Below are positions 49,254 to 57,887 of a stretch of 64,000 bases of DNA, in pieces. Numbering within the stretch: position 1 is the first letter of the stretch; every line of letters starts with the position of its first letter. The notes under the pieces were generated by a model. It was not told where the DNA came from. It was given only the letters and a program-made list of their open reading frames with translations, and did not search any database. The translations under genes were made by a program, and so were the position numbers. Where the stretch lies: positions 3,162,001-3,226,000 of the forward strand of contig NZ_CP019113.1 in the NCBI RefSeq assembly GCF_001888805.2, read 5' to 3'. This stretch comes from Enterobacter sp. SA187. GTDB taxonomy: Bacteria > Pseudomonadota > Gammaproteobacteria > Enterobacterales > Enterobacteriaceae.

Positions 49254-50153
49254 ATGATGACGCGTAAAGATAGTCTGCTGGCGTTGCTGGTCGTGGTGGT
49301 GTGGGGACTGAATTTCGTCGTCATCAAACTTGGACTGCACAATATGCCCCCGCTGATGCTGGCGGGATTACGATTCGTGCTGGTGGCCTTTCCGGCGTTG
49401 CTGGTGGTGTCACGGCCAAAAATCCCGATGCGTCTGCTGTTCGGCTACGGGCTGACCATCAGCTTCGGGCAGTTTGCCTTTCTGTTCTGCGCCATTAACT
49501 TCGGGATGCCCGCCGGGCTGGCGTCGCTGGTGCTGCAGGCGCAGGCGTTCTTTACCATCATTCTCGGCGCCTGCGTGTTCGGCGAGCGCTTACAGGCGAA
49601 GCAGGTGATCGGCATTACGCTGGCGGTGTTCGGCGTGCTGGTGCTGGCGCAGGCGAGCCTCAACGGTCAGCATGTGGCGCTGCTTGGCTTTCTGCTGACG
49701 CTGGCGGCGGCGCTGAGCTGGGCCTGCGGCAATATTTTCAACAAGATGATCATGCAGCTGCCGGTGCGCCCGTCGGTGATGTCGCTGGTGGTGTGGAGCG
49801 CGCTGATCCCCATCGTGCCCTTTATGGTGGCGTCGCTGATTTTCGACGGTCCGGCTGTGATGGTACAAAGCCTGGTGAATATCGATCTCGTCACCGTCTT
49901 TTCGCTGCTCTATCTGGCCTTTGTGGCGACCATTATCGGCTACGGCATCTGGGGTACGCTGCTCGGGCGCTATGAAACCTGGCGTGTTGCGCCGCTGTCT
50001 TTGCTGGTGCCGGTGTTCGGTATGGGCAGCGCGGCGTTATTGCTGGGTGAAACCCTGACGCTGTTACAGCTGGTCGGGGCGGCGCTGATTATGGCGGGGC
50101 TGTATATCAATATCTTTGGCGTGCGTTTCCGTAAAGCGCTGCCGGTCAGATAA
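49254..50153 (+). CDS. eamA: EamA, cysteine and O-acetylserine exporter (DMT family)
   Basis: 299 residues, as E. coli EamA (YdeD). Ten hydrophobic helices arranged as two EamA repeats, with the signature GLNFVVIKLGLHNMPPLMLAG near residue 19-39 and a second repeat after residue 150. Exports cysteine pathway metabolites from the inner membrane. ATG at 49257 is an alternative. Its stop overlaps the marB terminator, which lies on the opposite strand. Confidence 0.95.
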   Translation: MMTRKDSLLALLVVVVWGLNFVVIKLGLHNMPPLMLAGLRFVLVAFPALLVVSRPKIPMRLLFGYGLTISFGQFAFLFCAINFGMPAGLASLVLQAQAFFTIILGACVFGERLQAKQVIGITLAVFGVLVLAQASLNGQHVALLGFLLTLAAALSWACGNIFNKMIMQLPVRPSVMSLVVWSALIPIVPFMVASLIFDGPAVMVQSLVNIDLVTVFSLLYLAFVATIIGYGIWGTLLGRYETWRVAPLSLLVPVFGMGSAALLLGETLTLLQLVGAALIMAGLYINIFGVRFRKALPVR

Positions 50154-50177
50154 AAAAAAGCCCCGCCGGAGCGGGGC
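50152..50177 (-). terminator. marRAB terminator
   Basis: A 7-bp stem GCCCCGC/GCGGGGC (50160-50166 with 50171-50177) followed on the minus strand by eight T (50159-50152). It ends marRAB and overlaps the eamA stop codon. Confidence 0.9.
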
Positions 50178-50186
50178 AAAGCGAAA

Positions 50187-50402
50187 TTAGCCGTGCCGGT
50201 TGTAATAAGGCACGCCTAATTCGTCGGATTTGTCGCTGCCGGTTCCCATATGATTAAAGTCGAAAGGCGACTGGTCGTGGGCCGACGGCATGATCATCGC
50301 GTCGCGGTCACTGGGCGCGGCAGGATGACGGGACTGCTCCGCATAGCTCTGGGCGCTTACCAGCATCAGAGCGGTGAGGGCGGCGGAGACGATAATTTTC
50401 AT
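50187..50402 (-). CDS. marB: MarB
   Basis: 71 residues from ATG 50402 (E. coli MarB 72); an extension to 50438 overlaps marA and is unlikely. It has a signal peptide (MKIIVSAALTALMLVS, cleavage near SYA-EQ). MarB is a periplasmic protein that modestly lowers marA expression. Last gene of marRAB, with its terminator directly after the stop. Confidence 0.93.
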   Translation of the reverse strand: MKIIVSAALTALMLVSAQSYAEQSRHPAAPSDRDAMIMPSAHDQSPFDFNHMGTGSDKSDELGVPYYNRHG

Positions 50403-50434
50403 GATTTCCTCGATACGTCTAAAACAGGCGTTTC

Positions 50435-50815
50435 TCAATTACAGTGATTAATAGGCAGCAGATACCGGGTTTCGCCGTGCATACCGGTGGTACGGTATTT
50501 GTGCGGCGGCACGTCAAAGTAGTTCTTGAAAGTGCGCGTCAGCGTCTGCTGTGACTCAAAGCCATAACGCTCGGCCAGATAGAGGATTGGCTCGTTGCTC
50601 TGCTTGAGCTTTTGCGCAATTTCAGTAAGTTTGCGGCTGCGGATGTATTGACCTAATGAATGGCCAGTTTCTTTTTTGAACATCCGTTGCAGGTGCCACT
50701 TCGAGTAACCTGAACGCTCGGAAACCTTCTCCAGCGACAGCGGGGATTCCAGGTTATCTTCAATCCAGTCCAAAATGCTATGAATAGTGATCGCGTCATT
50801 ATTGCGTCTGGACAT
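50435..50815 (-). CDS. marA: MarA, AraC-type activator of multidrug and stress genes
   Basis: 126 residues from ATG 50815 (a start two codons earlier at 50821 also exists). Two HTH motifs: SLEKVSERSGYSKWHLQRMFKKE (about 29-50) and ILYLAERYGFESQQTLTRTFKNYF (about 77-100); almost identical to E. coli MarA except near the C-terminus. It binds marboxes as a monomer and activates acrAB, tolC, micF, zwf and its own operon. It lies between marR and marB. Confidence 0.97.
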   Translation of the reverse strand: MSRRNNDAITIHSILDWIEDNLESPLSLEKVSERSGYSKWHLQRMFKKETGHSLGQYIRSRKLTEIAQKLKQSNEPILYLAERYGFESQQTLTRTFKNYFDVPPHKYRTTGMHGETRYLLPINHCN

Positions 50816-50832
50816 CGTCATACCTCGTTGTT

Positions 50833-51267
50833 TTACGGCAGTACTTTTTTGAGTAAATACTCAAGAGTTGCCACTTCGTCTGCCGTTAAGTTTTTTGTTA
50901 GTTCCTGATGCAGGTCTTGTCCTAATAACTGATGGCCGCGCTCGCACAGCGCCGCGCCATCGGTGGTCAACCGAATCAGTACGCCGCGCTTATCGTGCGG
51001 GTTTGGCGTACGTTCGATCCAGTCTTTGCATACCAGACGATCCAGCATGCGGGTCAGGGCGCCCAGATCGACAGAAAGCACTTTTTTCAGTTCCACCGGC
51101 GTAATGCAGCCGGCGCAGCGAATTGAACAAAGCACTTTAAACTGCGTCGCGGTAATATCCAGCGGCGACAGGTAATCGTTAAGCAGGCGATCTTTTTTCT
51201 GGTTAACCATATGAATAAGACGGCCAAGTGGGATGATTTCGTTAAACAAGTCACTTGTGTTATTCAC
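50833..51267 (-). CDS. marR: MarR, repressor of the mar operon
   Basis: 144 residues from the GTG at 51267, the start used in E. coli (VNNTSDLFNE replaces MKSTSDLFNE); the open frame to 51330 is not used. Winged helix SVDLGALTRMLDRLVCKDWIER with the wing TPNPHDKRGVLIRLT. MarR binds two sites in marO and is released by salicylate or by Cu(II) through the conserved Cys in SIRCAGC. First gene of the mar operon. Confidence 0.97.
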   Translation of the reverse strand: MNNTSDLFNEIIPLGRLIHMVNQKKDRLLNDYLSPLDITATQFKVLCSIRCAGCITPVELKKVLSVDLGALTRMLDRLVCKDWIERTPNPHDKRGVLIRLTTDGAALCERGHQLLGQDLHQELTKNLTADEVATLEYLLKKVLP

Positions 51268-51272
51268 GATGG

Positions 51273-51366
51273 TTGCCCCGGCAAGTAAGTAATCACGGCG
51301 GATATTATTGCCGGGGCAAGTATAAGTCAACTGAATGAATCGCCGAATGCCACGAATTGCTAAAAC
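51273..51366 (-). promoter_or_regulatory. marO: marRAB promoter, MarR sites and marbox
   Basis: On the minus strand: marbox GTTTTAGCAATTCGTGGC(AT) at 51347-51366, -35 TTGACT at 51325-51330, 17-nt spacer, -10 TAATAT at 51302-51307. MarR site I (ACTTGCCCCGGCAAT) lies over the spacer at 51307-51321, and site II (ACTTGCCGGGGCAA) at 51273-51286, just upstream of marR. The layout equals the E. coli mar promoter. Confidence 0.92.
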
Positions 51367-51454
51367 GTTTCACGTCCTGTCACTTTTCTGCTCCTCGCCC
51401 CCCTTTACAGATATACTTGACGGGTATTTACCTCATCACAGGAGTGAAATTTTC

Positions 51455-52120
51455 ATGCTGGATCTTATTCGGGCGATTGGCCTCGGACTGGTGGTTTTAC
51501 TGCCGCTGGCGAATCCCTTAACCACGGTTGCGCTCTTTCTCGGCCTTGCCGGGAACATGAACAACGCCCAGCGCAACGAACAGGCGCGCATGGCCTCGTT
51601 GTATGTCTTTATCATCATGATGGTGGCGTACTACGCCGGGCAGCTGGTGATGAACACCTTTGGTATTTCGATACCCGGTCTGCGAATTGCGGGCGGGCTG
51701 ATCGTCGCCTTTATCGGCTTCCGTATGCTGTTCCCGCAGCAGAAAGCCCATGAAACGCCGGAGGCGAAAACCAAATCTGAAGAGCTGGAGGATGCGCCGG
51801 ACACCAATATCGCCTTTGTCCCGCTGGCAATGCCCAGCACCGCCGGGCCAGGAACCATCGCGATGATCATCAGTTCCGCCTCAACTGTGCGCCACTCCAG
51901 CGAGTTTCCGGAATGGGTGATCACCGTCGCGCCGCCGCTGATTTTTGCGCTGGTGGGGCTGATTTTGTGGGGCAGCCTGCGCAGTTCCGGGGCGATCATG
52001 CGGCTGGTGGGCAAAGGCGGTATCGAAGCGATTTCACGTCTGATGGGCTTTTTGCTGGTCTGTATGGGGGTGCAGTTCATCATTAATGGCGTGCTGGAAA
52101 TCATCACCACTTACCATTAA
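51455..52120 (+). CDS. marC: MarC, MarC/SNatA-family membrane protein
   Basis: 221 residues from ATG 51455 with ACAGGAGTG upstream; the frame extends into the mar promoter but that part is not coding. Six hydrophobic helices; LLPLANPLTTVALFLGLA near residue 14 is the family signature. Despite its name MarC is not needed for multidrug resistance; function is unknown. It is divergent from marRAB and convergent with sotB. Confidence 0.95.
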   Translation: MLDLIRAIGLGLVVLLPLANPLTTVALFLGLAGNMNNAQRNEQARMASLYVFIIMMVAYYAGQLVMNTFGISIPGLRIAGGLIVAFIGFRMLFPQQKAHETPEAKTKSEELEDAPDTNIAFVPLAMPSTAGPGTIAMIISSASTVRHSSEFPEWVITVAPPLIFALVGLILWGSLRSSGAIMRLVGKGGIEAISRLMGFLLVCMGVQFIINGVLEIITTYH

Positions 52121-52152
52121 AAAAACAGCCCCTGACCTGGCGGTGAGGGGCT
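52119..52152 (-). terminator. sotB terminator
   Basis: AGCCCCT (52127-52133) pairs with AGGGGCT (52146-52152), with a further 3-bp ACC/GGT inner pairing; on the minus strand GTTTTTTT follows. It ends sotB and lies next to the marC stop. Confidence 0.85.
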
Positions 52153-52158
52153 GGCAAT

Positions 52159-53355
52159 TCAGACGGTCGGCGCGTGCTCTTCCAGCGCCGTCGGCCAGCG
52201 GCGGAATATCAGCACCGCCCAGATCAGCGCCGCCAGCGCAGGGATCGCGCCCACATAGCCGATAGCGCTCATCGACCCGTGCAGGCTCACCTGATTGCCC
52301 ACCAGCGCACCCGCGCCAATGCCGATATTGAAAATCCCCGAGAACAGCGCCATCGCCACGTCGGTGGCATCCGGCGCCAGCGACAGCACCTTCACCTGCA
52401 TACCAAGGCCGATGATCATGATCGCCACGCCCCAGAACAGGCTCAGCACCGCCAGATGTATTTCACTGGCTGCCGCGGGGAGCAGCAGCGCCAGGCACAG
52501 CGCCAGCAGGGCGATAGCACCGCTCACCAGCCCTGAGGCGTGGGCGTTACCCAGCTTGCTGAACAGCACGCTGCCGATGATGCCCGCCCCGCCCAACACC
52601 AGCAACAGCAGGGTGGCGAAGCTGGCGCTCGATCCGGCGACCGTCATCACAAACGGCTCGATATAGCTGTAGGCCGTATAGTGCGCTGTCACCACCACCA
52701 CGGTGAGCAGATAAATCGCCATCAGCGCCGGACGGCGGAACAGCACCGGCAGGCTTTTCAGCGATCCGGAGTGCTCGCTCGGCAGACGCGGCAGCAGTTT
52801 GACAAGGCACAGCAGGGTGATGAGCGCCCCGAGGCCGATAATAAAGAAGGTGGTGCGCCAGCCGAAATACTGCCCGACGAGGCGGCCAATCGGCAGGCCG
52901 AGCACCATCGCCAGCGCGGTGCCGGTGGCCAGCAGGCTCAGCGCCTGGGCGCGTTTGCCCGCCGGGGCGAGGCGGATCGCCAGCGACGCGGTGATCGACC
53001 AGAAAATCGCATGGGCAAAGGCAATGCCGATACGGCTTACCACCAGCACGGTAAAGTTCCATGCGAGGAACGACAGCACATGGCTGGCGATAAACAGCAC
53101 AAACAGGCCAATCAGCAGCTTACGCCGTTCCACCTGGCTGGTGAGCAGCATAAAGGGCAGCGACAGCAGCGCCACCACCCAGGCGTAGATGGTCAACATA
53201 ATTCCGACCTGCGCGGTTTCCATACCAAAGCTCTGCGCGATATCAGAGAGCAGCCCCACGGGGACGAACTCCGTGGTGTTAAAAATAAAGGCCGCAATGG
53301 CAAGCGTAACCACCCGTAGCCACGCGACCCGGCGTGATACCGTGTTGGTTGTCAT
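52159..53355 (-). CDS. sotB: SotB (YdeA), sugar and drug efflux MFS transporter
   Basis: 398 residues (E. coli SotB 396). Twelve helices; VSRRVAWLRVVTLAIAAFIFNTTEFVPVGLL near the N-terminus and SQVERRKLLIGLF after helix 2 are family hallmarks. Exports arabinose, IPTG-type sugars and some drugs. Its flanking marC order is as in E. coli. Downstream (to its left) lies its terminator and marC. Confidence 0.95.
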   Translation of the reverse strand: MTTNTVSRRVAWLRVVTLAIAAFIFNTTEFVPVGLLSDIAQSFGMETAQVGIMLTIYAWVVALLSLPFMLLTSQVERRKLLIGLFVLFIASHVLSFLAWNFTVLVVSRIGIAFAHAIFWSITASLAIRLAPAGKRAQALSLLATGTALAMVLGLPIGRLVGQYFGWRTTFFIIGLGALITLLCLVKLLPRLPSEHSGSLKSLPVLFRRPALMAIYLLTVVVVTAHYTAYSYIEPFVMTVAGSSASFATLLLLVLGGAGIIGSVLFSKLGNAHASGLVSGAIALLALCLALLLPAAASEIHLAVLSLFWGVAIMIIGLGMQVKVLSLAPDATDVAMALFSGIFNIGIGAGALVGNQVSLHGSMSAIGYVGAIPALAALIWAVLIFRRWPTALEEHAPTV

Positions 53356-53535
53356 AAATTTCTCAGGCGTGAATGCAATAAGGGAAGACGGCGATCTTAA
53401 AACGATTAGTGGTGAAAATACAGCCGTTTTGTGATTTAGATCTCATTTTCCTGCCTGCGCTGACCGATAAAAACGGCTGCGCGCTGCGGTGCCTTATGTC
53501 ATGGTAGCCATCGGGATCCGCAACAGGAGCAGACA

Positions 53536-54333
53536 ATGCAGGAAATTGATTTTTATATGGTTGATGCGTTCAGCGACCGCGCCTTTGGCGGTAACGCGGC
53601 GGCGGTATGCGTATTAACGGAATGGCTGCCGGATGAGACGCTGCTGAAGATGGCGAAACAGCATAACCAGTCCGAGACGGCGTTCTTTGTGCGCCATGAT
53701 GACGGCTATGAGCTGCGCTGGTTCACCACCCAGTATGAGATTGACCTTTGCGGCCACGCGACCCTCGCCGCCGCGCACGTGATCTTTAACCATCTGGGGC
53801 ATCCTGATACGGAAATTGCTTTCACCACCCGCTTCGTCGGCCCGCTCAGCGTCTCCCACAATGGCGACTGGCTGACGCTGGATTTCCCGGCCTGGCAGAC
53901 GCAGCCGGTGGAGGACCTCCCGCCATTGCTGTTCAGCGCGCTGGGCATCGACCATGCGGTGGAAGTGCGCGCCGCACGGGATTATCTGGTGGTGCTGCAA
54001 AATCAGCAGCAGGTGGAAGCCCTGCAACCGGATATCGCCGCCATGATACCGCTTGGCAAAATGGTCTGCGTCACCGCGCGGGGGGATAACCATGATTTCG
54101 TCAGCCGCTTTTTCTGCCCCGGCGAAGCGGTGGCGGAAGATCCGGTCACCGGCTCCGCCCACAGTATGCTGATTCCGTACTGGGGCGAGAAGCTTGGCAG
54201 AACGCACCTTGCGGCCCGTCAGGTTTCCGCCCGCGGCGGCGATCTGCGCTGTGAATGGCGCGGCGAGCGGGTGAGCATCGCGGGTCAGGCCACCACCTAC
54301 CTCACCGGGCGCATTCAGCTGAAACAGCCTTAA
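53536..54333 (+). CDS. PhzF-family isomerase/epimerase-like protein
   Basis: 265 residues. Typical PhzF opening: DFYMVDAFSDRAFGGNAAAVCVL near residue 4-26, catalytic Glu in NQSETAFF near 45, the GHATLAAAHV helix near 74, and EDPVTGSAHSML near 198-210. The fold is diaminopimelate-epimerase-like; phenazine genes are absent, so the substrate is unknown. It lies between sotB and an LDH-family gene, at the place of yneK in E. coli. Single gene, convergent with the LDH-family gene (2 bp apart). Confidence 0.88.
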   Translation: MQEIDFYMVDAFSDRAFGGNAAAVCVLTEWLPDETLLKMAKQHNQSETAFFVRHDDGYELRWFTTQYEIDLCGHATLAAAHVIFNHLGHPDTEIAFTTRFVGPLSVSHNGDWLTLDFPAWQTQPVEDLPPLLFSALGIDHAVEVRAARDYLVVLQNQQQVEALQPDIAAMIPLGKMVCVTARGDNHDFVSRFFCPGEAVAEDPVTGSAHSMLIPYWGEKLGRTHLAARQVSARGGDLRCEWRGERVSIAGQATTYLTGRIQLKQP

Positions 54334-54335
54334 CC

Positions 54336-55280
54336 TTACGGCAGGCGGGCGATATTGGCGGCGATGACGCTGGCGGAGTGACGGAACAGCGTCAGCTCAT
54401 CGTCCGCCAGCTGTAATTCAATGATCTGCTGTACTCCGCTTTGCGCCAGCACGGCGGGTACGCCTATGGCGATATTGCTCATGCCGTACTCTCCGTCCAG
54501 AATGCAGGAGATGGCCAGCGCCCGGTGACTGCCGGTAAAGATATTACGGCAGATCTCGGCGATGGTGCCGGCAATGCCGTATTCGGTGCAGCCTTTACGG
54601 GCGTAAATATCAAATCCCAGACGCCGTACCTTCGCGGCAAGCTGGTCGCCATCCAGCGGCTGCCCGGTTTTCCGCTGGTACACCTCGGCAATGGGGGAGC
54701 CGTAAACCGAAGAGTGCGACCACACCGGGAACTGGGTGTCGCCGTGCTCGCCGAGGATAAAGGCATCAATACTCTGCGCGCCAATGTCCAGCGCCTCCGC
54801 CAGCGTGCGGCGCAGCCGGGTGGTATCCAGCCAGACGCCGGTGCCGATCACCTGATTGCGCGGCAGCCCGGAAAGCTTCCACACCTGCCAGGTAATGATG
54901 TCGCAGGGATTGGTGGCGACGAGAAAAATGCCGTTAAAGCCGTTAGCCATCATCTGCGGCACAATGGTCTGCACGATACGCGCCGTGCCGGTCAGCTCAT
55001 CAAGACGGGTCTGGCCGGGTTTGAGCGCGCCGCCGGAAACGGTGATCACCGCGATATCCACATCTGCGCAGTCCGTTACTTCACGGGTGGAAAGGGTCAT
55101 CATGCCCGGCATATAAGCGGCGGCATCGGCCAGATCCTGCGCATGTCCGGCCACGCGCTCCTGGTTAACGTCCACCAGAATCAACGCTTCACAAATATTC
55201 TGATTAAGCAGGGCGTAGGCCGCAGAGGCGCCCACGTTGCCGGTACCGATAATCATGACCTTTCGGGCTTTGGTATTCAT
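54336..55280 (-). CDS. L-lactate dehydrogenase-family (LDH/MDH) enzyme
   Basis: 314 residues. NAD-binding loop GTGNVGAS near residue 12; catalytic Arg and loop ALKPGQTRLDEL near 84-95; NPCDII near 122; GTGVWLDTTRLRR near 143-156; active-site His in ILGEHGDTQFPVWS near 175-190. The residue preceding KPG is Leu; lactate dehydrogenases usually have Gln there (Q102 in standard numbering), while malate enzymes have Arg. It may act on a branched or longer 2-hydroxy acid. E. coli lacks this NAD-LDH family. Convergent with the PhzF gene. Confidence 0.83.
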   Translation of the reverse strand: MNTKARKVMIIGTGNVGASAAYALLNQNICEALILVDVNQERVAGHAQDLADAAAYMPGMMTLSTREVTDCADVDIAVITVSGGALKPGQTRLDELTGTARIVQTIVPQMMANGFNGIFLVATNPCDIITWQVWKLSGLPRNQVIGTGVWLDTTRLRRTLAEALDIGAQSIDAFILGEHGDTQFPVWSHSSVYGSPIAEVYQRKTGQPLDGDQLAAKVRRLGFDIYARKGCTEYGIAGTIAEICRNIFTGSHRALAISCILDGEYGMSNIAIGVPAVLAQSGVQQIIELQLADDELTLFRHSASVIAANIARLP

Positions 55281-55367
55281 GGATGTTCCGTTTTCAGGAA
55301 AAAGATAACTAAAAGTATCGCTCCTGATCGGGTGAGCGCAATGCGCTAACCGGCGTATAGGAAAATC

Positions 55368-56237
55368 CTATGACGCCGTCCCGCGCTCCGCGAGCAAATC
55401 AATAAAGGCCTCCAGTGGCCGGGTTTTCGCCCCTCGCCGCCACACCAGCCAGGTGGTCAGCCAGCGCCAGTTCTCCGCCAGCGGCCAGGCGCTGATCTGA
55501 TGATGCCCCGGCATACTTTCCAGCATAGAGCGCGGCATCAGGGCAAGACCTGCGCCTGCGATCACGCAGGCAAGCATACCGTGGTAGGACTCCATCTCAT
55601 GGATTTTACCCGGCGTGGCGTGATCCGCCTGAAACCAGCTTTCGAAATGCCGCCGGTAGGAGCAGTTGGCGCGAAAGGCGTAGATGCTCATGCCGTTCAC
55701 TTCTGCGGCGCGGGTGACAGGCGGATGCCCGCCGGGGGCCACCAGCATCATCTCTTCACGATACACCGGAATGCCCTCCAGCCCCGGATGCATCACCGGG
55801 CCGTCCACAAAGGCCGCGCTGAGCCGCCCGTCGATCACCCCGTCAATCATGGTGCCGGATGGCCCGGTCGCCAGGTCAAACTGGATCCGCGGATAGCGCT
55901 GATTGTATTCCGCGAGGGTGACAGGAATACGCACGGCGGCGGTACTCTCCAGCGCGCCGAGGGAAAACAGCCCCTGCGGTTCGTCACCGGCGACCACGCT
56001 GCGCGCCTCATCCACCAGCGCAAGGATCTGCTGGCTGTAGTGCAGAAAACTGTGCCCGGCGGGGGACAGACGCAGCCGCTGGTTTTCGCGGATAAAGAGA
56101 TCGACCCCCAGATCCGCTTCAAGCTGGCGAATGCGGGTGGTCAGGTTAGACGGGACGCGGTGCACCTGCTGCGCCGCCTGGGTGATGCTGCCGGTACGGG
56201 CGACGGCGTTAAACATCTCAAGCTGGGTTAAATCCAT
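55368..56237 (-). CDS. ptrR: PtrR (YneJ), LysR-family regulator of sad
   Basis: 289 residues (E. coli YneJ 293). HTH with RTGSITQAAQQVHRVPSNLTTRIRQLEADLG (about 14-44) is distinctive for the PtrR group, including the Pro-Ser in place of the usual residues. It is divergent from sad across 104 bp, as in E. coli, where PtrR controls sad and the putrescine-degradation response. Effector domain runs to residue 285. Confidence 0.93.
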   Translation of the reverse strand: MDLTQLEMFNAVARTGSITQAAQQVHRVPSNLTTRIRQLEADLGVDLFIRENQRLRLSPAGHSFLHYSQQILALVDEARSVVAGDEPQGLFSLGALESTAAVRIPVTLAEYNQRYPRIQFDLATGPSGTMIDGVIDGRLSAAFVDGPVMHPGLEGIPVYREEMMLVAPGGHPPVTRAAEVNGMSIYAFRANCSYRRHFESWFQADHATPGKIHEMESYHGMLACVIAGAGLALMPRSMLESMPGHHQISAWPLAENWRWLTTWLVWRRGAKTRPLEAFIDLLAERGTAS

Positions 56238-56341
56238 ACCATTCTCAATTCGTGAACAGTGGGGTTAATATTATTCAGTTTTCAGAAATAGCAGAGGCAG
56301 GCAGGATAGGGCAAGTCTTACATTCATTAAGCGAGAAAATA

Positions 56342-57733
56342 ATGACCCATTCATCTGTCACCCATGCGCTGCCCGTCAACCCGGCAACCGGAGAAACCCT
56401 GGGCACACGCCCGTGGGCCACTGCGGAAGAAGTGAATAACGCCGTCGCGCTGGCGGATCGCGGTTATCGCCAGTGGCGGGAACTGGATGTTGAGCAACGC
56501 GCCGGGATGCTGCGCAGGGTGGGCGCCACGCTGCGTCTGCACGGCGAAACTATGGCGCAGCGCATCCGCCAGGAGATGGGCAAGCCCATTATGCAGGCGC
56601 GCGGCGAAGTGAAAAAATCGGCGGATCTCTGCGACTGGTATGCGGAACATGGCCCGGCGATGCTCAGAACAGAGCCGACGCAGGTGGAAAATAATCAGGC
56701 GGTGATTGAGTATCGTCCCCTTGGCCCGGTGCTGGCGGTGATGCCGTGGAACTTCCCGGTGTGGCAGGTGCTGCGCGGCGCGGTGCCGATCCTGCTGGCC
56801 GGTAACAGCTATTTGCTGAAACATGCGCCTAACGTGCTGGGCTGCGCTGAGCTGCTGGCGGACATTTTCCGCGAGGCGGGCGTGCCGGAAGGGGTGTTTG
56901 CCCAGGTGAATGCCACCAATGAGGGGGTGAGCCAGGCCATTAAGGATCCGCGTATCGCGGCGGTGACGGTCACCGGCAGCGTGCGGGCAGGGGCGGCCAT
57001 TGGCGCGCAGGCCGGTGCGGCGCTGAAGAAATGCGTGCTGGAGCTGGGCGGTTCCGATCCCTTTATTGTGCTTAACGATGCCGATCTGGATCTGGCGGTA
57101 AAAGCCGCCGTCGCCGGACGCTATCAGAATACCGGACAGGTGTGCGCGGCGGCGAAGCGCTTTATCGTCGAGGAAGGGATTGCCGCTGCCTTTACGGAGA
57201 AATTCGTTACCGCGGCAGCGGCGCTGAAAATGGGCGCGCCGGATGTGGAAGAGAACTATCTCGGCCCGATGGCGCGTTTCGATCTGCGCGATGAGCTGCA
57301 TCAGCAGGTGCAGGTCAGCCTGCGTGAAGGGGCGAGCCTGCTGCTCGGCGGTGAGAAACCAGCGGGCGCAGGAAATTACTATCCGGCCACCGTACTGGGT
57401 AACGTGACGCCGTCGATGACCGCGTTTCGTCAGGAGCTGTTCGGGCCGGTCGCGGCGATCACCGTGGCGAAGGATGCGGAGCATGCGCTGGCGCTGGCTA
57501 ACGACAGCGATTTCGGGTTATCGGCGACGCTCTTTACCGGTGATGAAGACCGTGCCGCCCGTTTTGCGGCGCGTCTGGAGAGCGGCGGGGTGTTTATCAA
57601 CGGCTACAGCGCCAGCGATGCCCGCGTGGCCTTTGGCGGGGTGAAGAAAAGCGGCTTTGGCCGCGAGCTGTCCCATTTTGGTCTGCATGAGTTTTGTAAT
57701 GTGCAGACGGTGTGGAAGGATCGCGTCTGGTGA
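56342..57733 (+). CDS. sad: NAD-dependent succinate semialdehyde dehydrogenase
   Basis: 463 residues from ATG 56342 (E. coli Sad/YneI 462). ALDH-family landmarks: PWNFPVWQ near 143, GSVRAGAAIG near 212, catalytic Glu in LELGGSDPF near 232, catalytic Cys in NTGQVCAAAKRF near 262-272. Converts succinate semialdehyde to succinate with NAD in putrescine and GABA use. Frame extension to 56252 is not coding. Next in E. coli is glsB; here a chemoreceptor gene is inserted between. Confidence 0.95.
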   Translation: MTHSSVTHALPVNPATGETLGTRPWATAEEVNNAVALADRGYRQWRELDVEQRAGMLRRVGATLRLHGETMAQRIRQEMGKPIMQARGEVKKSADLCDWYAEHGPAMLRTEPTQVENNQAVIEYRPLGPVLAVMPWNFPVWQVLRGAVPILLAGNSYLLKHAPNVLGCAELLADIFREAGVPEGVFAQVNATNEGVSQAIKDPRIAAVTVTGSVRAGAAIGAQAGAALKKCVLELGGSDPFIVLNDADLDLAVKAAVAGRYQNTGQVCAAAKRFIVEEGIAAAFTEKFVTAAAALKMGAPDVEENYLGPMARFDLRDELHQQVQVSLREGASLLLGGEKPAGAGNYYPATVLGNVTPSMTAFRQELFGPVAAITVAKDAEHALALANDSDFGLSATLFTGDEDRAARFAARLESGGVFINGYSASDARVAFGGVKKSGFGRELSHFGLHEFCNVQTVWKDRVW

Positions 57734-57737
57734 GCTT

Positions 57738-57822
57738 GCCCGGTGGCGCTACGCTTACCGGGCCTACATCTCGCCCCCAGGTCCGTGCATGTAGGCCCGC
57801 GCAAGCGCAGCGCCGCCGGGCA
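57738..57822. repeat. REP/BIME pair after sad
   Basis: Two inverted REP units (57738-57767 and 57791-57822) with the same GCCCGGTGGCG core as those at 14431 and 47758. It sits between sad and the chemoreceptor gene. Confidence 0.85.
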
Positions 57823-57887
57823 ATGTCATGGTACTGTCATTTATCTTTTGTAGACTCGCGCCCATTGTGAGGTTACAGAAGAATATC

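Noticed and set aside
52174..53319. Long + strand open frames opposite sotB
   Set aside because: Gln/Arg-rich shadow translation of a membrane protein gene; sotB on the minus strand is certain.
56351..57484. 377-codon reverse-strand frame in sad
   Set aside because: Shadow of the ALDH gene, His/Arg-rich without any domain.
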